From NCBI RefSeq assembly GCF_050633145.1, contig NZ_JBOEFY010000011.1:1-64000 (forward strand): a DNA stretch of 64,000 bases. Direction: 5' to 3'. Made by a program: the position numbers and the translations under genes. The notes under the pieces were generated by a model. The model saw only the letters and a list, made by a program, of their open reading frames with translations, made no database searches and had not been told where the DNA came from. This DNA is from Kordia sp050633145. Lineage in GTDB: Bacteria; Bacteroidota; Bacteroidia; Flavobacteriales; Flavobacteriaceae. Shown piece after piece: positions 8,008 to 17,064 of the stretch (within the stretch, counting starts at the first letter, position 1; every line of letters begins with the position of its first letter).

Positions 8008-10782
8008 TTATTCAATAATCATTTTCTTAGTATCTACTTTTTTACCATCTACATATAATGTGTAGTAGTACATACCAGAAGATAATGATCTAGTATTGAT
8101 ATCTAATTCTTGATCTCCTTTTTGTGGTAAATCTACTGTAGAAATTACTTGTCCCGCAGTATTTACAAAAACGATTGCAGCGTCACCTGTTAATTCTTGT
8201 GGAATGAAATAACGGATTGAAGATGTATCGTTAAACGGATTTGGAATATTTTGATATAAAATTGCGCCACTTCTCGATGCATTTTCTGGATTAACAATTG
8301 ATAATGTACCATCACATGCACATACTTCTATTGCAGCAACTCTGGTTAGTAAATCATCAATTTGTGCTTGTTGTGCTGTATTTTCTGCTTCTAATGCAGA
8401 TAATACTGGAGATAAATCAACATCTACTGAAGTTCCTCCTTCAATAGCAACTGTTAATGTGTTTCCTGATAAAGTTGCAGAAGTTAAGTTTTGATCATCA
8501 GTTCCTGTTCCGTCTTGTAATGGAGCTAAATCAACTCCAGTTCCACCAGAAATATTTAAAGTTGTTCCTGCTAATGATAAGTCTTGAGAATCAGTTCCAG
8601 TTCCATCTGCAAGAGATGATAAATCGACTCCAGTTCCACCACTAATATTTAAGGTAGATCCTGACAAAGATAAGTTTTGGCTATCTGTGTTGTCTAAGTA
8701 TCCTGATAAATCAACTGTTCCTGCGCTTCCTGTAATACTTAAAATATCTGAAGAAACTGAGATTGCTTGACTATCTGTTCCTGTTCCATCTTGTAATGGA
8801 GATAAATCTACTCCTGTTCCGCCAGAAATATTTAAGGTTGTTCCTGATAAAGATAAATCTTGCTCATCAGTATTATCTAAATATCCTGATAAATCTATAG
8901 TTGTTGCACCACCAGAAATACTTAACACGTTTGCTGCTACAGATAATTCTTGACTATCTGTATTGTCTAAGTATCCTGATAAATCTACCGTTCCAGCATC
9001 TCCAGTAATACTTAATACGTCACTAGAAACTGAAATTGCTTGCGAATCTGTATTATCTAAATATGGAGATAAATCTACTGTTCCTGCATCTCCTGTAATG
9101 CTTAATATGTTTGTTGCAACTGAAATTGCTTGCGCATCTGTATTGTCTAAATACGGAGATAAATCTACTGATCCACCATCTGTTAAACTTAATGTATTTG
9201 TAACCAATGATAAATCTTGTGTATCTGTATCAGTGTCCATCATACCTTTCCACTGTGTTCCATCCCAATAGAATGAATTATCTGTTTCAGTATCATATAC
9301 AACCATACCTTCATCCGTTGCTCCTAAAGAACTTCCAAATGCAGTTCGTTGAGCAGTAGTCATACGGTTTAAATGCAAACCTTTTGCTGTTCCTGTTAAG
9401 TCTAACGAAGCATTTGCGTTTGGTGTATCTGTACCGATACCAACACTTAATGGATTTGTACTTCCACCAAGTACCATCGTATTGTCATTTACTGCAGTTG
9501 CGGCATTACCAATGGCAATAGCGTTTGTTCCTTGTACGTTTGCAGCATTACCAATAGCAATGTTATTTGTTGGATTTAAAGCACTTGGATCAGTAGAAGA
9601 AGCTGTATATCCAATTACAATGGCTCCATCATTTTGTGCTATTGTTGTAGAACCTATTGCAATTGCAAACTGATTGTCTACATCTACATCACGTCCAATA
9701 CCAACCACATCATTTTCTGCAACATTCACACGATCACCAATACCAACTGAGTAATCAGCTAGCGTACCCATGTTTCCTAAATATCCCATCATCACAGAAT
9801 TTTGTCCTCTAACATCATGGTCGTGTCCTAAAGAAATTGAATATTGTCCATCGATAAATGCTCTGTTACCAAATCCCATAACATTATTATTACTTACAGT
9901 AATGTCGTACCCATAAAACACGGCGTTAGAACGATTTGTGTTATCAAAATCTGCTAAAGATCCCATACCAACATTATATTGCCCTTCTCTGTTTGAAAAA
10001 CCAGTAGAAAAACCTACGTATGTATTATGGTTTGCATTTGAAGTATTATTTGTACGGTTGTTATCCCAACCTGCTTGTGCTCCAATGAATGTGTTATAAT
10101 CTGCCCATTCTGTAGCTACACCTGCAGCGGCACCAACCATTGTATTGTAAATACCATCTCCAATATCAATGGCAGCAGAATCTCCAACTCCCGTGTTGTG
10201 GTGACCATCATCAACGTCACTCATAGACTCACTACCAATACCAGTGTTTCTATATCCTACATCAGATGAAATACCCACTTCGTTACCTACGAATGTTTGT
10301 TTGTAACCAGTGGTGTTACTAAAACCTGCATCTTCTCCAATGAAGGTGTTTTCGTAACCAGTTGTGTTGTTTGCTCCAGACTCTTCACCGACGAATGTGT
10401 TATCATAACCAGTCGTGTTATTTTCTCCAGATTCAGCTCCGATAAAAGTGTTATCTCCACCTGTGGTTGTCAAACGACCAGCTTCATAACCCATGAATGT
10501 GTTATCAAAACCAGTAGTGTTAGAATATCCAGCTAGATATCCAATAGCGACAAGTTCACTTGTTGTAACACTTCGTCCAGCACTGTAACCAAATAGTGTT
10601 ACTCTAGATCCTGAAGTAATGAAACTACCTGTACTGTCTCCGTAGAATGTGTTAAAGTCTCCAGAACTAATGGAAACTCCCGAACCAGTCCCCATGGTCT
10701 CATTTAACGTTTGTGCTTGCATGCCTGTTACACATAACAGACTAATTACGAACACAATAACGAGGGGTAATTGTTTTCTCAT
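8008..10782 (-). CDS. Giant secreted stalk protein: YadA-like head repeats, 30-32-residue stalk repeats, coiled coil, T9SS tail
   Basis: This 924-residue protein begins with a signal peptide (residues 1-23, ending MQAQ). Residues ~45-430 are short head repeats of the NTFIG-x-x-AG-x-x-NTTGYD type, the left-handed roll found in YadA-like heads. After a common flavobacterial linker (YWDGTQWKG near 507), residues ~515-785 hold about nine tandem repeats of 30 or 32 residues with cores like DLSGYLDNTDSQ and LSITG. A short coiled coil follows (about 796-820, LEAENTAQQAQIDDLL). The final ~75 residues are a T9SS sorting domain (YQNIPNPFNDTS, SSGMYYYTLYVDGKK). The layout suggests a trimeric surface fibre or adhesin exported through T9SS instead of a type V anchor; the function is inferred. 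Confidence 0.8.
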   Translation of the reverse strand: MRKQLPLVIVFVISLLCVTGMQAQTLNETMGTGSGVSISSGDFNTFYGDSTGSFITSGSRVTLFGYSAGRSVTTSELVAIGYLAGYSNTTGFDNTFMGYEAGRLTTTGGDNTFIGAESGENNTTGYDNTFVGEESGANNTTGYENTFIGEDAGFSNTTGYKQTFVGNEVGISSDVGYRNTGIGSESMSDVDDGHHNTGVGDSAAIDIGDGIYNTMVGAAAGVATEWADYNTFIGAQAGWDNNRTNNTSNANHNTYVGFSTGFSNREGQYNVGMGSLADFDNTNRSNAVFYGYDITVSNNNVMGFGNRAFIDGQYSISLGHDHDVRGQNSVMMGYLGNMGTLADYSVGIGDRVNVAENDVVGIGRDVDVDNQFAIAIGSTTIAQNDGAIVIGYTASSTDPSALNPTNNIAIGNAANVQGTNAIAIGNAATAVNDNTMVLGGSTNPLSVGIGTDTPNANASLDLTGTAKGLHLNRMTTAQRTAFGSSLGATDEGMVVYDTETDNSFYWDGTQWKGMMDTDTDTQDLSLVTNTLSLTDGGSVDLSPYLDNTDAQAISVATNILSITGDAGTVDLSPYLDNTDSQAISVSSDVLSITGDAGTVDLSGYLDNTDSQELSVAANVLSISGGATTIDLSGYLDNTDEQDLSLSGTTLNISGGTGVDLSPLQDGTGTDSQAISVSSDILSITGSAGTVDLSGYLDNTDSQNLSLSGSTLNISGGTGVDLSSLADGTGTDSQDLSLAGTTLNISGGTGVDLAPLQDGTGTDDQNLTSATLSGNTLTVAIEGGTSVDVDLSPVLSALEAENTAQQAQIDDLLTRVAAIEVCACDGTLSIVNPENASRSGAILYQNIPNPFNDTSSIRYFIPQELTGDAAIVFVNTAGQVISTVDLPQKGDQELDINTRSLSSGMYYYTLYVDGKKVDTKKMIIE

Positions 10783-10995
10783 AATAGAATTGTTGTTAGT
10801 TTATTTTATGGTATTTCAAATATACTAAATAAAAATTTAACATATATTCAAATATAATTAACTAACTATTAAGATATATCCGTAAATACACCTGTTTCTT
10901 CAAAATATGTGTCAACTGTTCTATTTTATTCACAATTGGTAGTTTTTAGATTGAATAATTCTTTTATATTGCACTGAAAATTAACCTAACCCTAC

Positions 10996-13900
10996 ATGCA
11001 AAAAACTAAAAAAATTAGTAGTTGGATACTCTTTGTATTCGTATTTTTAGTCTATGCAATTTCAGCTCCAAACACCATTGCTTTCTGGGATAGTTCTGAA
11101 TTTATCACTAGTAATTATACACTCCAAGCATCGCACCCACCAGGCGCACCTTTTTACACTATTTTGTGTAAAGTTGTGTTGTCATTTTTTCCTGCAACCA
11201 AAGCTGCACTCATTACTAATTTAATTTCTGCCTTTTTTGGAGCATTGACAATTACACTGCTATTTAGAATCACTATAAATATTGCAGAACGCATACTTTC
11301 TGCAACAAAAAATAAACTTGAACCTATACTTGTATTACTTTCTGGAATTACAGCTGCATTGACACTTGCTTTTTCAGATAGTTTTTGGACTGCTGCTACC
11401 GAAGCAGAAGTCTATACTTTATCATTTGCTTTGATGACAGGAATGATTCATATACTATTATTATGGGAACGAACTTTAGATAAAAGAAAAGAAGTTAAAT
11501 TACTTTTCTTTTTTGCCTTTCTTTTAGGAATTTCTACTGGAGTACACTTGATTTTGATAGCGATTGTTATTCCACTTTCTATTTTAATTGCACACAAAAA
11601 GTTTGGACTGACAATTAAGAGTTTTATAATCGCCATTTTACTTGGTTGTATTGCTTTCTTTTTTATCTATGGATTTGTAGTACAGGGAAGTATCAAACTA
11701 GCAAATTCCTTAGATGTTTGGTTGGTAAATTCGTTTCAAATGTCTTTGAATAGTGGAGTTATCATCATGCTTATATTGATTTCAATGCTACTTAGTCTTG
11801 CATTATTATTCTCGCGAAAGCGACAAAAAATAACACTTCATCATACAGTATTAGGAATTGTTTTCTTCTTGATTGGAATGAGTTCATTTTTTATGTCAAT
11901 TCAACGATCTGAAGTAAATACGTTAGTTGCAGAAAGTCTAAAAAATAGTAATAAAATGCTACAATATGTCCGTGCAGAACAATTTGGCATTTCCGCAATC
12001 CCATTGCTTAAAGGACCTGTTTTTAATGCTCCTTTAGACAAAGATGTAGGTTTTATTGATGGAAAACCTGCTTACTCTTATAATTCCAATTCAGAGAAAT
12101 ACGAAATGGTACATGATGGTAAATTTAAAGAAGTAAATTATTCTGATGAATTCACCATGTTTTTCCCTCGAATGTTTGATAAAGGTGATGCCGAAAAGTA
12201 CAAAGCTTGGACACCTATTTTTGGAGAACCTATTAACTATCCTGTACAAGGAGAAATGGTGACCATTAATAAACCAACTTTTACAGAAAATATTAGCTTT
12301 TTTATCAATTATCAAATAGTTTGGTTGAATGCTCGCTATTTATTCTGGAATTTTATCGGAAGACAAAACGATCATCATGGTTTAGGTTATATTAAAGATG
12401 GAAATTGGATAAGCGGTATCAATGCTATTGATAAAAGTCGTGTTGGAGATACTTCTTTGATGCCTGAACATTATAAAAATCATAAAGGAAATGATGCGTA
12501 TTACTTTTTACCATTTATTCTAGGTATTTTGGGTATTATTGCCTTGCGAAAACACAAACACTATTTTTGGACAACTTTGCTCCTATTTCTAACGTTTGGC
12601 ATCGGAATTACTATTTATGTGAATCCTGTACCTTCAAGTATTTTGATTCGTGAACGCGATTATATTTTTATTGGGTCATTTGTCATTTTTGCACTTTGGG
12701 TTGGACTTTCTGTTATATTCTTAGCACAAGCATTACAAGCAGTTAAAAATCAAAAGGCACGTATTGGTATTGTTGCTACACTGGTACTTTTAGCTGCTCC
12801 AATACAACTTTTAGCCAAAGGTTGGGACAATCACCAACGCGGACATGATAATTTTGCTTATAATTTTGGAAAAGCCTACTTAGATGCTTGTCCGCCACAA
12901 TCTATTTTAATTACCAATGGAGATAATATGACATTTCCACTTTGGTATTTACAGCAAGTAGAAGGTTATCGTACAGATATTCGTGTCATCAATTATGATC
13001 AACTAAATATTGAGACACATATTAACAATTTAAAGAAAGTGTATTACGACTCAAAACCTCTTAAATTGAATCTCAATCATGATTTCTATGTAAGTGGTGT
13101 TGAAAAATTAATTCCACTACAAGAAGAAACAAAAGATGCTGCTGTACTGCCTATTTTGTTTGAGTTTTTAAAGAAAGATGATACACGAATTAATTGGAAT
13201 GGTCGTATGCGACACTATATTCCATCAACAACATTTTCAATTCCAATTGATACAACACGCATCAAAAAGCTATTTGATCCTCAAAAACTAAATGCTTCTT
13301 ATACTTCCGCTATTACTTGGAACCATGCAAAAAAATTCTATGGATTAAATGAAATTGTTTTGATGAATATTTTGATGAACAACATCAATGAACGTCCTAT
13401 TTGTTTTGTTAGCAATGGAAAAAAACGTCATCAAATTAGTTTGGAACCTTACTTAATTCAACATGGTTTGGTAAATGTTTTAGCGCCTATTCAGCGAAAA
13501 AATCCGCAATTAAATCCAAAAATTGTAGCTACGGATATGATGTATCCGTATATCATAAATAAAGTACAGTTTGAAGGTCTAGATGGTGATTCAGGATTTA
13601 TTCGTGATGAAAATACAACTTATGCGCGTGAAATTTTGCGTCAAAACTATTATTTCCTTGCGCAAGCGTTGTTGGAAGAAGGACAAACTAAAAAAGCTAT
13701 AGAAGTCTTAGATAAATGCACAACTCTTTTCCCTAACAAAACAATTCCATACGAGCAATATGCATATGCAATTGGAAGATTGTATGTCCGTGCTGGAAAT
13801 GCACAACAAGGAACTGAGATTTGTAAAACTGCCATGAAAAATATTTGGGACGAATTGCAATGGATGGTTTCTTTTAATCCGCCATATCCAATCATTAATT

Positions 13901-14049
13901 TACGTCATGCATATCGCTTAAAAAACATGTATTATCAGATGATGCAACAATTCCCAAGCGGCATTCAAAATGCTCCGATAAGCGAACAAATGTTTCGTGA
14001 GTTTGATACCGCTTTTTCAACTTGGCAAAAACGAAATTGGCCATATTAA
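10996..14049 (+). CDS. DUF2723 family membrane glycosyltransferase-like protein
   Basis: This 1017-residue protein opens with the DUF2723 signature: WDSSEF at residues 31-36 in the first loop, then HPPGAP at 47-52. About eleven or twelve membrane spans fill residues 10-600, followed by a large soluble region, with NGDNMTFPLWYL near residue 645, that ends in TPR-like helices (about 880-965). DUF2723 proteins resemble GT-C protein O-mannosyltransferases, so transfer of a sugar from a lipid donor outside the inner membrane is likely. Flavobacteria O-glycosylate many exported proteins, which fits but is inference. The methyltransferase starts 11 bases after the stop, so the pair is probably one operon. 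Confidence 0.85.
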   Translation: MQKTKKISSWILFVFVFLVYAISAPNTIAFWDSSEFITSNYTLQASHPPGAPFYTILCKVVLSFFPATKAALITNLISAFFGALTITLLFRITINIAERILSATKNKLEPILVLLSGITAALTLAFSDSFWTAATEAEVYTLSFALMTGMIHILLLWERTLDKRKEVKLLFFFAFLLGISTGVHLILIAIVIPLSILIAHKKFGLTIKSFIIAILLGCIAFFFIYGFVVQGSIKLANSLDVWLVNSFQMSLNSGVIIMLILISMLLSLALLFSRKRQKITLHHTVLGIVFFLIGMSSFFMSIQRSEVNTLVAESLKNSNKMLQYVRAEQFGISAIPLLKGPVFNAPLDKDVGFIDGKPAYSYNSNSEKYEMVHDGKFKEVNYSDEFTMFFPRMFDKGDAEKYKAWTPIFGEPINYPVQGEMVTINKPTFTENISFFINYQIVWLNARYLFWNFIGRQNDHHGLGYIKDGNWISGINAIDKSRVGDTSLMPEHYKNHKGNDAYYFLPFILGILGIIALRKHKHYFWTTLLLFLTFGIGITIYVNPVPSSILIRERDYIFIGSFVIFALWVGLSVIFLAQALQAVKNQKARIGIVATLVLLAAPIQLLAKGWDNHQRGHDNFAYNFGKAYLDACPPQSILITNGDNMTFPLWYLQQVEGYRTDIRVINYDQLNIETHINNLKKVYYDSKPLKLNLNHDFYVSGVEKLIPLQEETKDAAVLPILFEFLKKDDTRINWNGRMRHYIPSTTFSIPIDTTRIKKLFDPQKLNASYTSAITWNHAKKFYGLNEIVLMNILMNNINERPICFVSNGKKRHQISLEPYLIQHGLVNVLAPIQRKNPQLNPKIVATDMMYPYIINKVQFEGLDGDSGFIRDENTTYAREILRQNYYFLAQALLEEGQTKKAIEVLDKCTTLFPNKTIPYEQYAYAIGRLYVRAGNAQQGTEICKTAMKNIWDELQWMVSFNPPYPIINLRHAYRLKNMYYQMMQQFPSGIQNAPISEQMFREFDTAFSTWQKRNWPY

Positions 14050-14060
14050 TTCCCCTAAGT

Positions 14061-14832
14061 ATGTTATTTTCAACCGAAGTTACTTCCTCAAAAATCATAT
14101 CCGATAATCCGCTGTTTCAACGGACACTAAAAGCATATCATTTGGTAGCACCACATATTCATGGAAATGTACTCGAAATAGGTTGTGGCGAAGGATATGG
14201 AGTGGAATTGTTGTATAAAAACGCTGCCCAATTGACTTTAATTGATAAATCGCCATATACCGCAGATTTAATCAATAATAAATATCCAAACACAACTATT
14301 ATTCAGGAAAAAATTCCGCCATTAACACAACTAAAATCAAATAGTTTTGATGTGATAGTTTCTTTTCAAGTAATTGAACATATTAAAGATGCCTCCTTAT
14401 ATTTAAAAGAAATTCGTCGCGTATTAAAACCAAATGGAAAAGCTTATATTTCTACACCAAATGCGTTGAAAACTATTGCTAGAAATCCTTGGCACTATAA
14501 AGAGTATACGTTTGAAGATTTGGAAGGTTTATTTAAGAATATTTTTGAACAGTATACAATTCAAGGAATACAAGGAAATGCAAAAACAACTGCTTATTAC
14601 GAAAAAAACAAGAAATCTGTAGCACGCTTTTTACGCTATGATATTTTTAAGTTAGAACATAAAATTCCTTCTTGGTTGTTGCAAATTCCTTATGAAATTG
14701 CCAATCGTATGAATAGAAAAAAATTGCTGAATAAAAACCCTGATTTAGTCAATAGCATTACGTTAGCTGATTATTCTCTAGCTGAACATTCAGAGGCAAC
14801 GCTAGATTTCTTTTGCACGCTTACNNTTTTAG
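14061..14832 (+). CDS. Class I SAM-dependent methyltransferase, 3' end damaged by an NN gap
   Basis: I place the start at the ATG at 14061, 11 bases after the upstream stop; the in-frame ATG at 14022 lies inside the upstream gene. SAM-binding motif I is LEIGCGEGYG (about residues 37-46), followed by the acidic LTLIDKS and the post-motif FDVIVSFQVIEHI. LKPNGKAYISTPN is typical of Methyltransf_11-type small-molecule or lipid methylases. The frame reaches an NN gap at 14825-14826. If the gap is really one base, the next codons are TTT and TAG at 14830-14832, a plausible natural end just before a terminator. The substrate is unknown; the pairing with a DUF2723 protein suggests glycan or lipid modification. 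Confidence 0.75.
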
Positions 14833-14844
14833 TATTTAGCAAAA

Positions 14845-14876
14845 AAAAGCTCCACAAAATTATCTGCGAAGCTTTT
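14845..14876. terminator. Bidirectional terminator between the methyltransferase and SCO1
   Basis: Arms AAAAGCT and AGCTTTT are separated by an 18-base loop, with an A-run before and a short T-run after. It lies between two convergent genes and could serve both. The 7-bp stem is only moderately stable. Confidence 0.5.
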
Positions 14877-14896
14877 AAAAATCATAAAACCAATCT

Positions 14897-15580
14897 CTAC
14901 TCCAATTGCAGTGTCTTAATATCCGCAATTAATTGTTGAACAGCCGTTTTATTTAAGCCGTTGTATATTCCTCTAATTTGTCTGTTCTTATCGATTAAAA
15001 CAAAGTTTTCCGTGTGTAAAAAATCGTCGTCGGTTTTGGTTTCTCCTAAATCTTCTTCTACAAAATAGTAGTTTCGACCTAAGTCGTAAATTTGAGAGCG
15101 TTCGCCAGTTACTAAGTGCCATTTTTTACTGTCAATTCCTTTATTTTTTGCATAGGCTTTTAAGACTGGAACTGAATCCATTTCTGGAGTTACCGAATGT
15201 GATAAAAGCAAGACCTCATCGTCATCTTTAAATTCTTGCTGTAAAATATCCATATTGGCAGTCATTTTTGGACAAATTCCTGGGCACGTCGTAAAAAAGA
15301 AATCTGTGATATAAATTTTATCTTTGAATGTAGTTTCTGTAATTGTTTTTCCTTCCTGATTTGTGAAACGAAACGCAGGAATTTGATGAAACGTCTTTTG
15401 TGCAGTTGTTCCTTTTTCAAACCAATAGGGCGTAAAAGATGCTTCTTGATAATATGGTAAACTTGCTACGCGACTTCCCAATTTACCTTCTGTCTTTTGA
15501 CTGCAACTAATTAACAATAAACAACTGATTGTCAATAGCAATATATTATTTTGTCTGTACAATTTCATTTTGTAATTCAT
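14897..15580 (-). CDS. SCO1/SenC-type copper lipoprotein
   Basis: A signal peptide ends in the lipobox LLISC. The thioredoxin-like domain carries the Sco copper-binding motif CPGICP (C-x3-C), and the third ligand is visible as the His of FLHTENFVLID near residue 187. Sco proteins deliver copper to, or reduce, the CuA site of cytochrome oxidase and also act in envelope redox defence. The gene is last in the minus-strand cluster that starts with the sigma factor at 20752. It overlaps the MORN gene by 35 bases; a second Met at 15568 is an equally good start. All metal ligands are present, so it should be functional. Confidence 0.88.
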   Translation of the reverse strand: MNYKMKLYRQNNILLLTISCLLLISCSQKTEGKLGSRVASLPYYQEASFTPYWFEKGTTAQKTFHQIPAFRFTNQEGKTITETTFKDKIYITDFFFTTCPGICPKMTANMDILQQEFKDDDEVLLLSHSVTPEMDSVPVLKAYAKNKGIDSKKWHLVTGERSQIYDLGRNYYFVEEDLGETKTDDDFLHTENFVLIDKNRQIRGIYNGLNKTAVQQLIADIKTLQLE

Positions 15581-16199
15581 AACACAGTCCTGATCGTTTT
15601 AAACCAAAAATTCGTCCGTTTTTTGCTTCATAATTGTTATATAATTTTCCATTTTTACGCCATGCTTGCTGCAAACCTTCTTCTTTTCCATTAACAATAA
15701 TGAGTCGTTTTAATTTTTCGCCCGTTTTATACCATTGTTCTTGAATTCCATTTACAACTCCATGTGTATGATTTGAAATAGAACGCAAATTTCCATTTTT
15801 CCACCACGTTTTAGAAGTTCCGTGTTGCTTTCCTTTGACATAGTTGGCTTCAAAACTTAACAAACCATTTGGAAACCACTTTTGACGTAATCCGTTACGT
15901 TTTCCTTCTACGTACAGTGTTTGCTCTGCTATGACTCCATTGTTGTATGTATCCTCCAAAACACCTGTAAACAATTCATTTTTAAAATAATACAATCCAA
16001 TATTTTGTTTCAGTGTAAGCAAATCTTTAGAAACAACTACCGAAGCGTTTGGGGAAGTTACTTCGGCAACAGTTTCCTTTCCTTGAGATTTTTGCTGGCA
16101 AGAAACCAACAAAAGGAGCATCCCAAGAAAAATTAAAAGACTACTGTATGTTGCTTGCTGTTCCTTGATAGTTTCCTGGAAATAAGATATAATACGCAT
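15546..16199 (-). CDS. MORN/YwqK-like repeat lipoprotein
   Basis: Residues 21-33 form a hydrophobic stretch ending in the lipobox LLVSC. After a linker, five or six repeats of the form NG-x-x-x-x-x-x-Y-x-x-G-x-x-x-G follow (for example KRNGLRQKWFPNG, VVNGIQEQWYKTG), typical of MORN/YwqK 'antitoxin-like' proteins. Despite that annotation name there is no toxin nearby, and such proteins are mostly envelope beta-sheet scaffolds. The first Met (16199) makes a 59-base overlap with the upstream YHYH gene but supplies the only basic residues of the signal peptide, so I keep it; Met27 at 16121 is the alternative. Confidence 0.75.
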   Translation of the reverse strand: MRIISYFQETIKEQQATYSSLLIFLGMLLLLVSCQQKSQGKETVAEVTSPNASVVVSKDLLTLKQNIGLYYFKNELFTGVLEDTYNNGVIAEQTLYVEGKRNGLRQKWFPNGLLSFEANYVKGKQHGTSKTWWKNGNLRSISNHTHGVVNGIQEQWYKTGEKLKRLIIVNGKEEGLQQAWRKNGKLYNNYEAKNGRIFGLKRSGLCYELQNEIVQTK

Positions 16200-16953
16200 T
16201 CAAATAAAGTTCATTTTGTATGTGATAGTGATATTCTGTTTCAGTCGTATGTTGCGTAGTGCTTTCATGTCCACCTGAAGCATCTAAATCTGTAGGATAC
16301 GTTCCTGTTGAATTACATTTACGTCCATACAAGAAAAATCCATCAGCAATAATTCCAATCAATTTTTCATCATCATCCGACCATGCTTTAGGCTCTAAGT
16401 GATAATGGTAACTTTGTGGTCCTGTATGCGCTGCGGTATAATCTAAAGAAGGCAATGCACTATCAATAGGCACATTTGGACCTTCTTGATCATTATAAAT
16501 TACAGCTCCAGAAACCGCAATTCCTATAGCGCCTAAACCTGTGGCACTAGAATTTGAAGCCAAAGTTGGACTTGCTGAAACTGTTAGTGAATACGATCCG
16601 TTAAAATCATCAATATTTCCTGGTGCCATATCATCATAAGCTGTTACTGTTGGTGCTACAAATAATGGATGATTTTCTGCTACTGCTGGTGTTCCTGGTC
16701 TGGTTGTAGTACTTGACCAATATGGAGATGTATGATTTGGTCTTCCATTGGTTTCTATTTCAACGTTTGTACCGTTCAACATTATAGTGACATTATCTGT
16801 ATCAAATTCGTTAAAAGCATCATGCAAAGTAGCGGTACTTCCTCCATCATCAGTTGGCGTTGTGGTTGTGGCATCATCATCACTTCCGCAAGCAATTATA
16901 AAAACTACTGAAACTACTACCAAAAGTAGCATTGTAAAAGGTTTTCTGTTCAT
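16141..16953 (-). CDS. YHYH domain lipoprotein
   Basis: A signal peptide ends in the lipobox FIIAC, followed by an Asp/Thr-rich linker. Two YHYH motifs are visible, at about residues 181 (SYHYHLEP) and 240 (EYHYHIQN), with IGIIADGFFLYGR between them; this is the YHYH domain. Its biochemical role is not established. The His/Tyr arrays suggest metal binding, which is inference supported here by the SCO1 neighbour. The upstream gene encodes a second, larger YHYH protein, so the two are a divergent paralogous pair in one cluster. Confidence 0.8.
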   Translation of the reverse strand: MNRKPFTMLLLVVVSVVFIIACGSDDDATTTTPTDDGGSTATLHDAFNEFDTDNVTIMLNGTNVEIETNGRPNHTSPYWSSTTTRPGTPAVAENHPLFVAPTVTAYDDMAPGNIDDFNGSYSLTVSASPTLASNSSATGLGAIGIAVSGAVIYNDQEGPNVPIDSALPSLDYTAAHTGPQSYHYHLEPKAWSDDDEKLIGIIADGFFLYGRKCNSTGTYPTDLDASGGHESTTQHTTETEYHYHIQNELYLNAYYILFPGNYQGTASNIQ

Positions 16954-17064
16954 GTTGTTAGGTATTAAATTATTATTTATCTTAATAGAAGCACGTAACT
17001 TCTTAGTTTTTTTTTGTCAAAACGTGCTCAATATTTTTTTTCAAAATCACTTAAATTCGTATCG

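Noticed and set aside
8963..9271. 102-residue frame on the plus strand inside the stalk protein gene
   Set aside because: Its repeats mirror the stalk repeats of the opposite strand, as expected for an antisense shadow.
14022..14060. Upstream start of the methyltransferase gene
   Set aside because: It lies inside the DUF2723 gene and adds a hydrophobic leader not expected for this family.
15546..16199. Toxin-antitoxin module implied by the YwqK 'antitoxin' name
   Set aside because: The protein is a MORN-repeat lipoprotein and no toxin gene is next to it. The name alone is not evidence.
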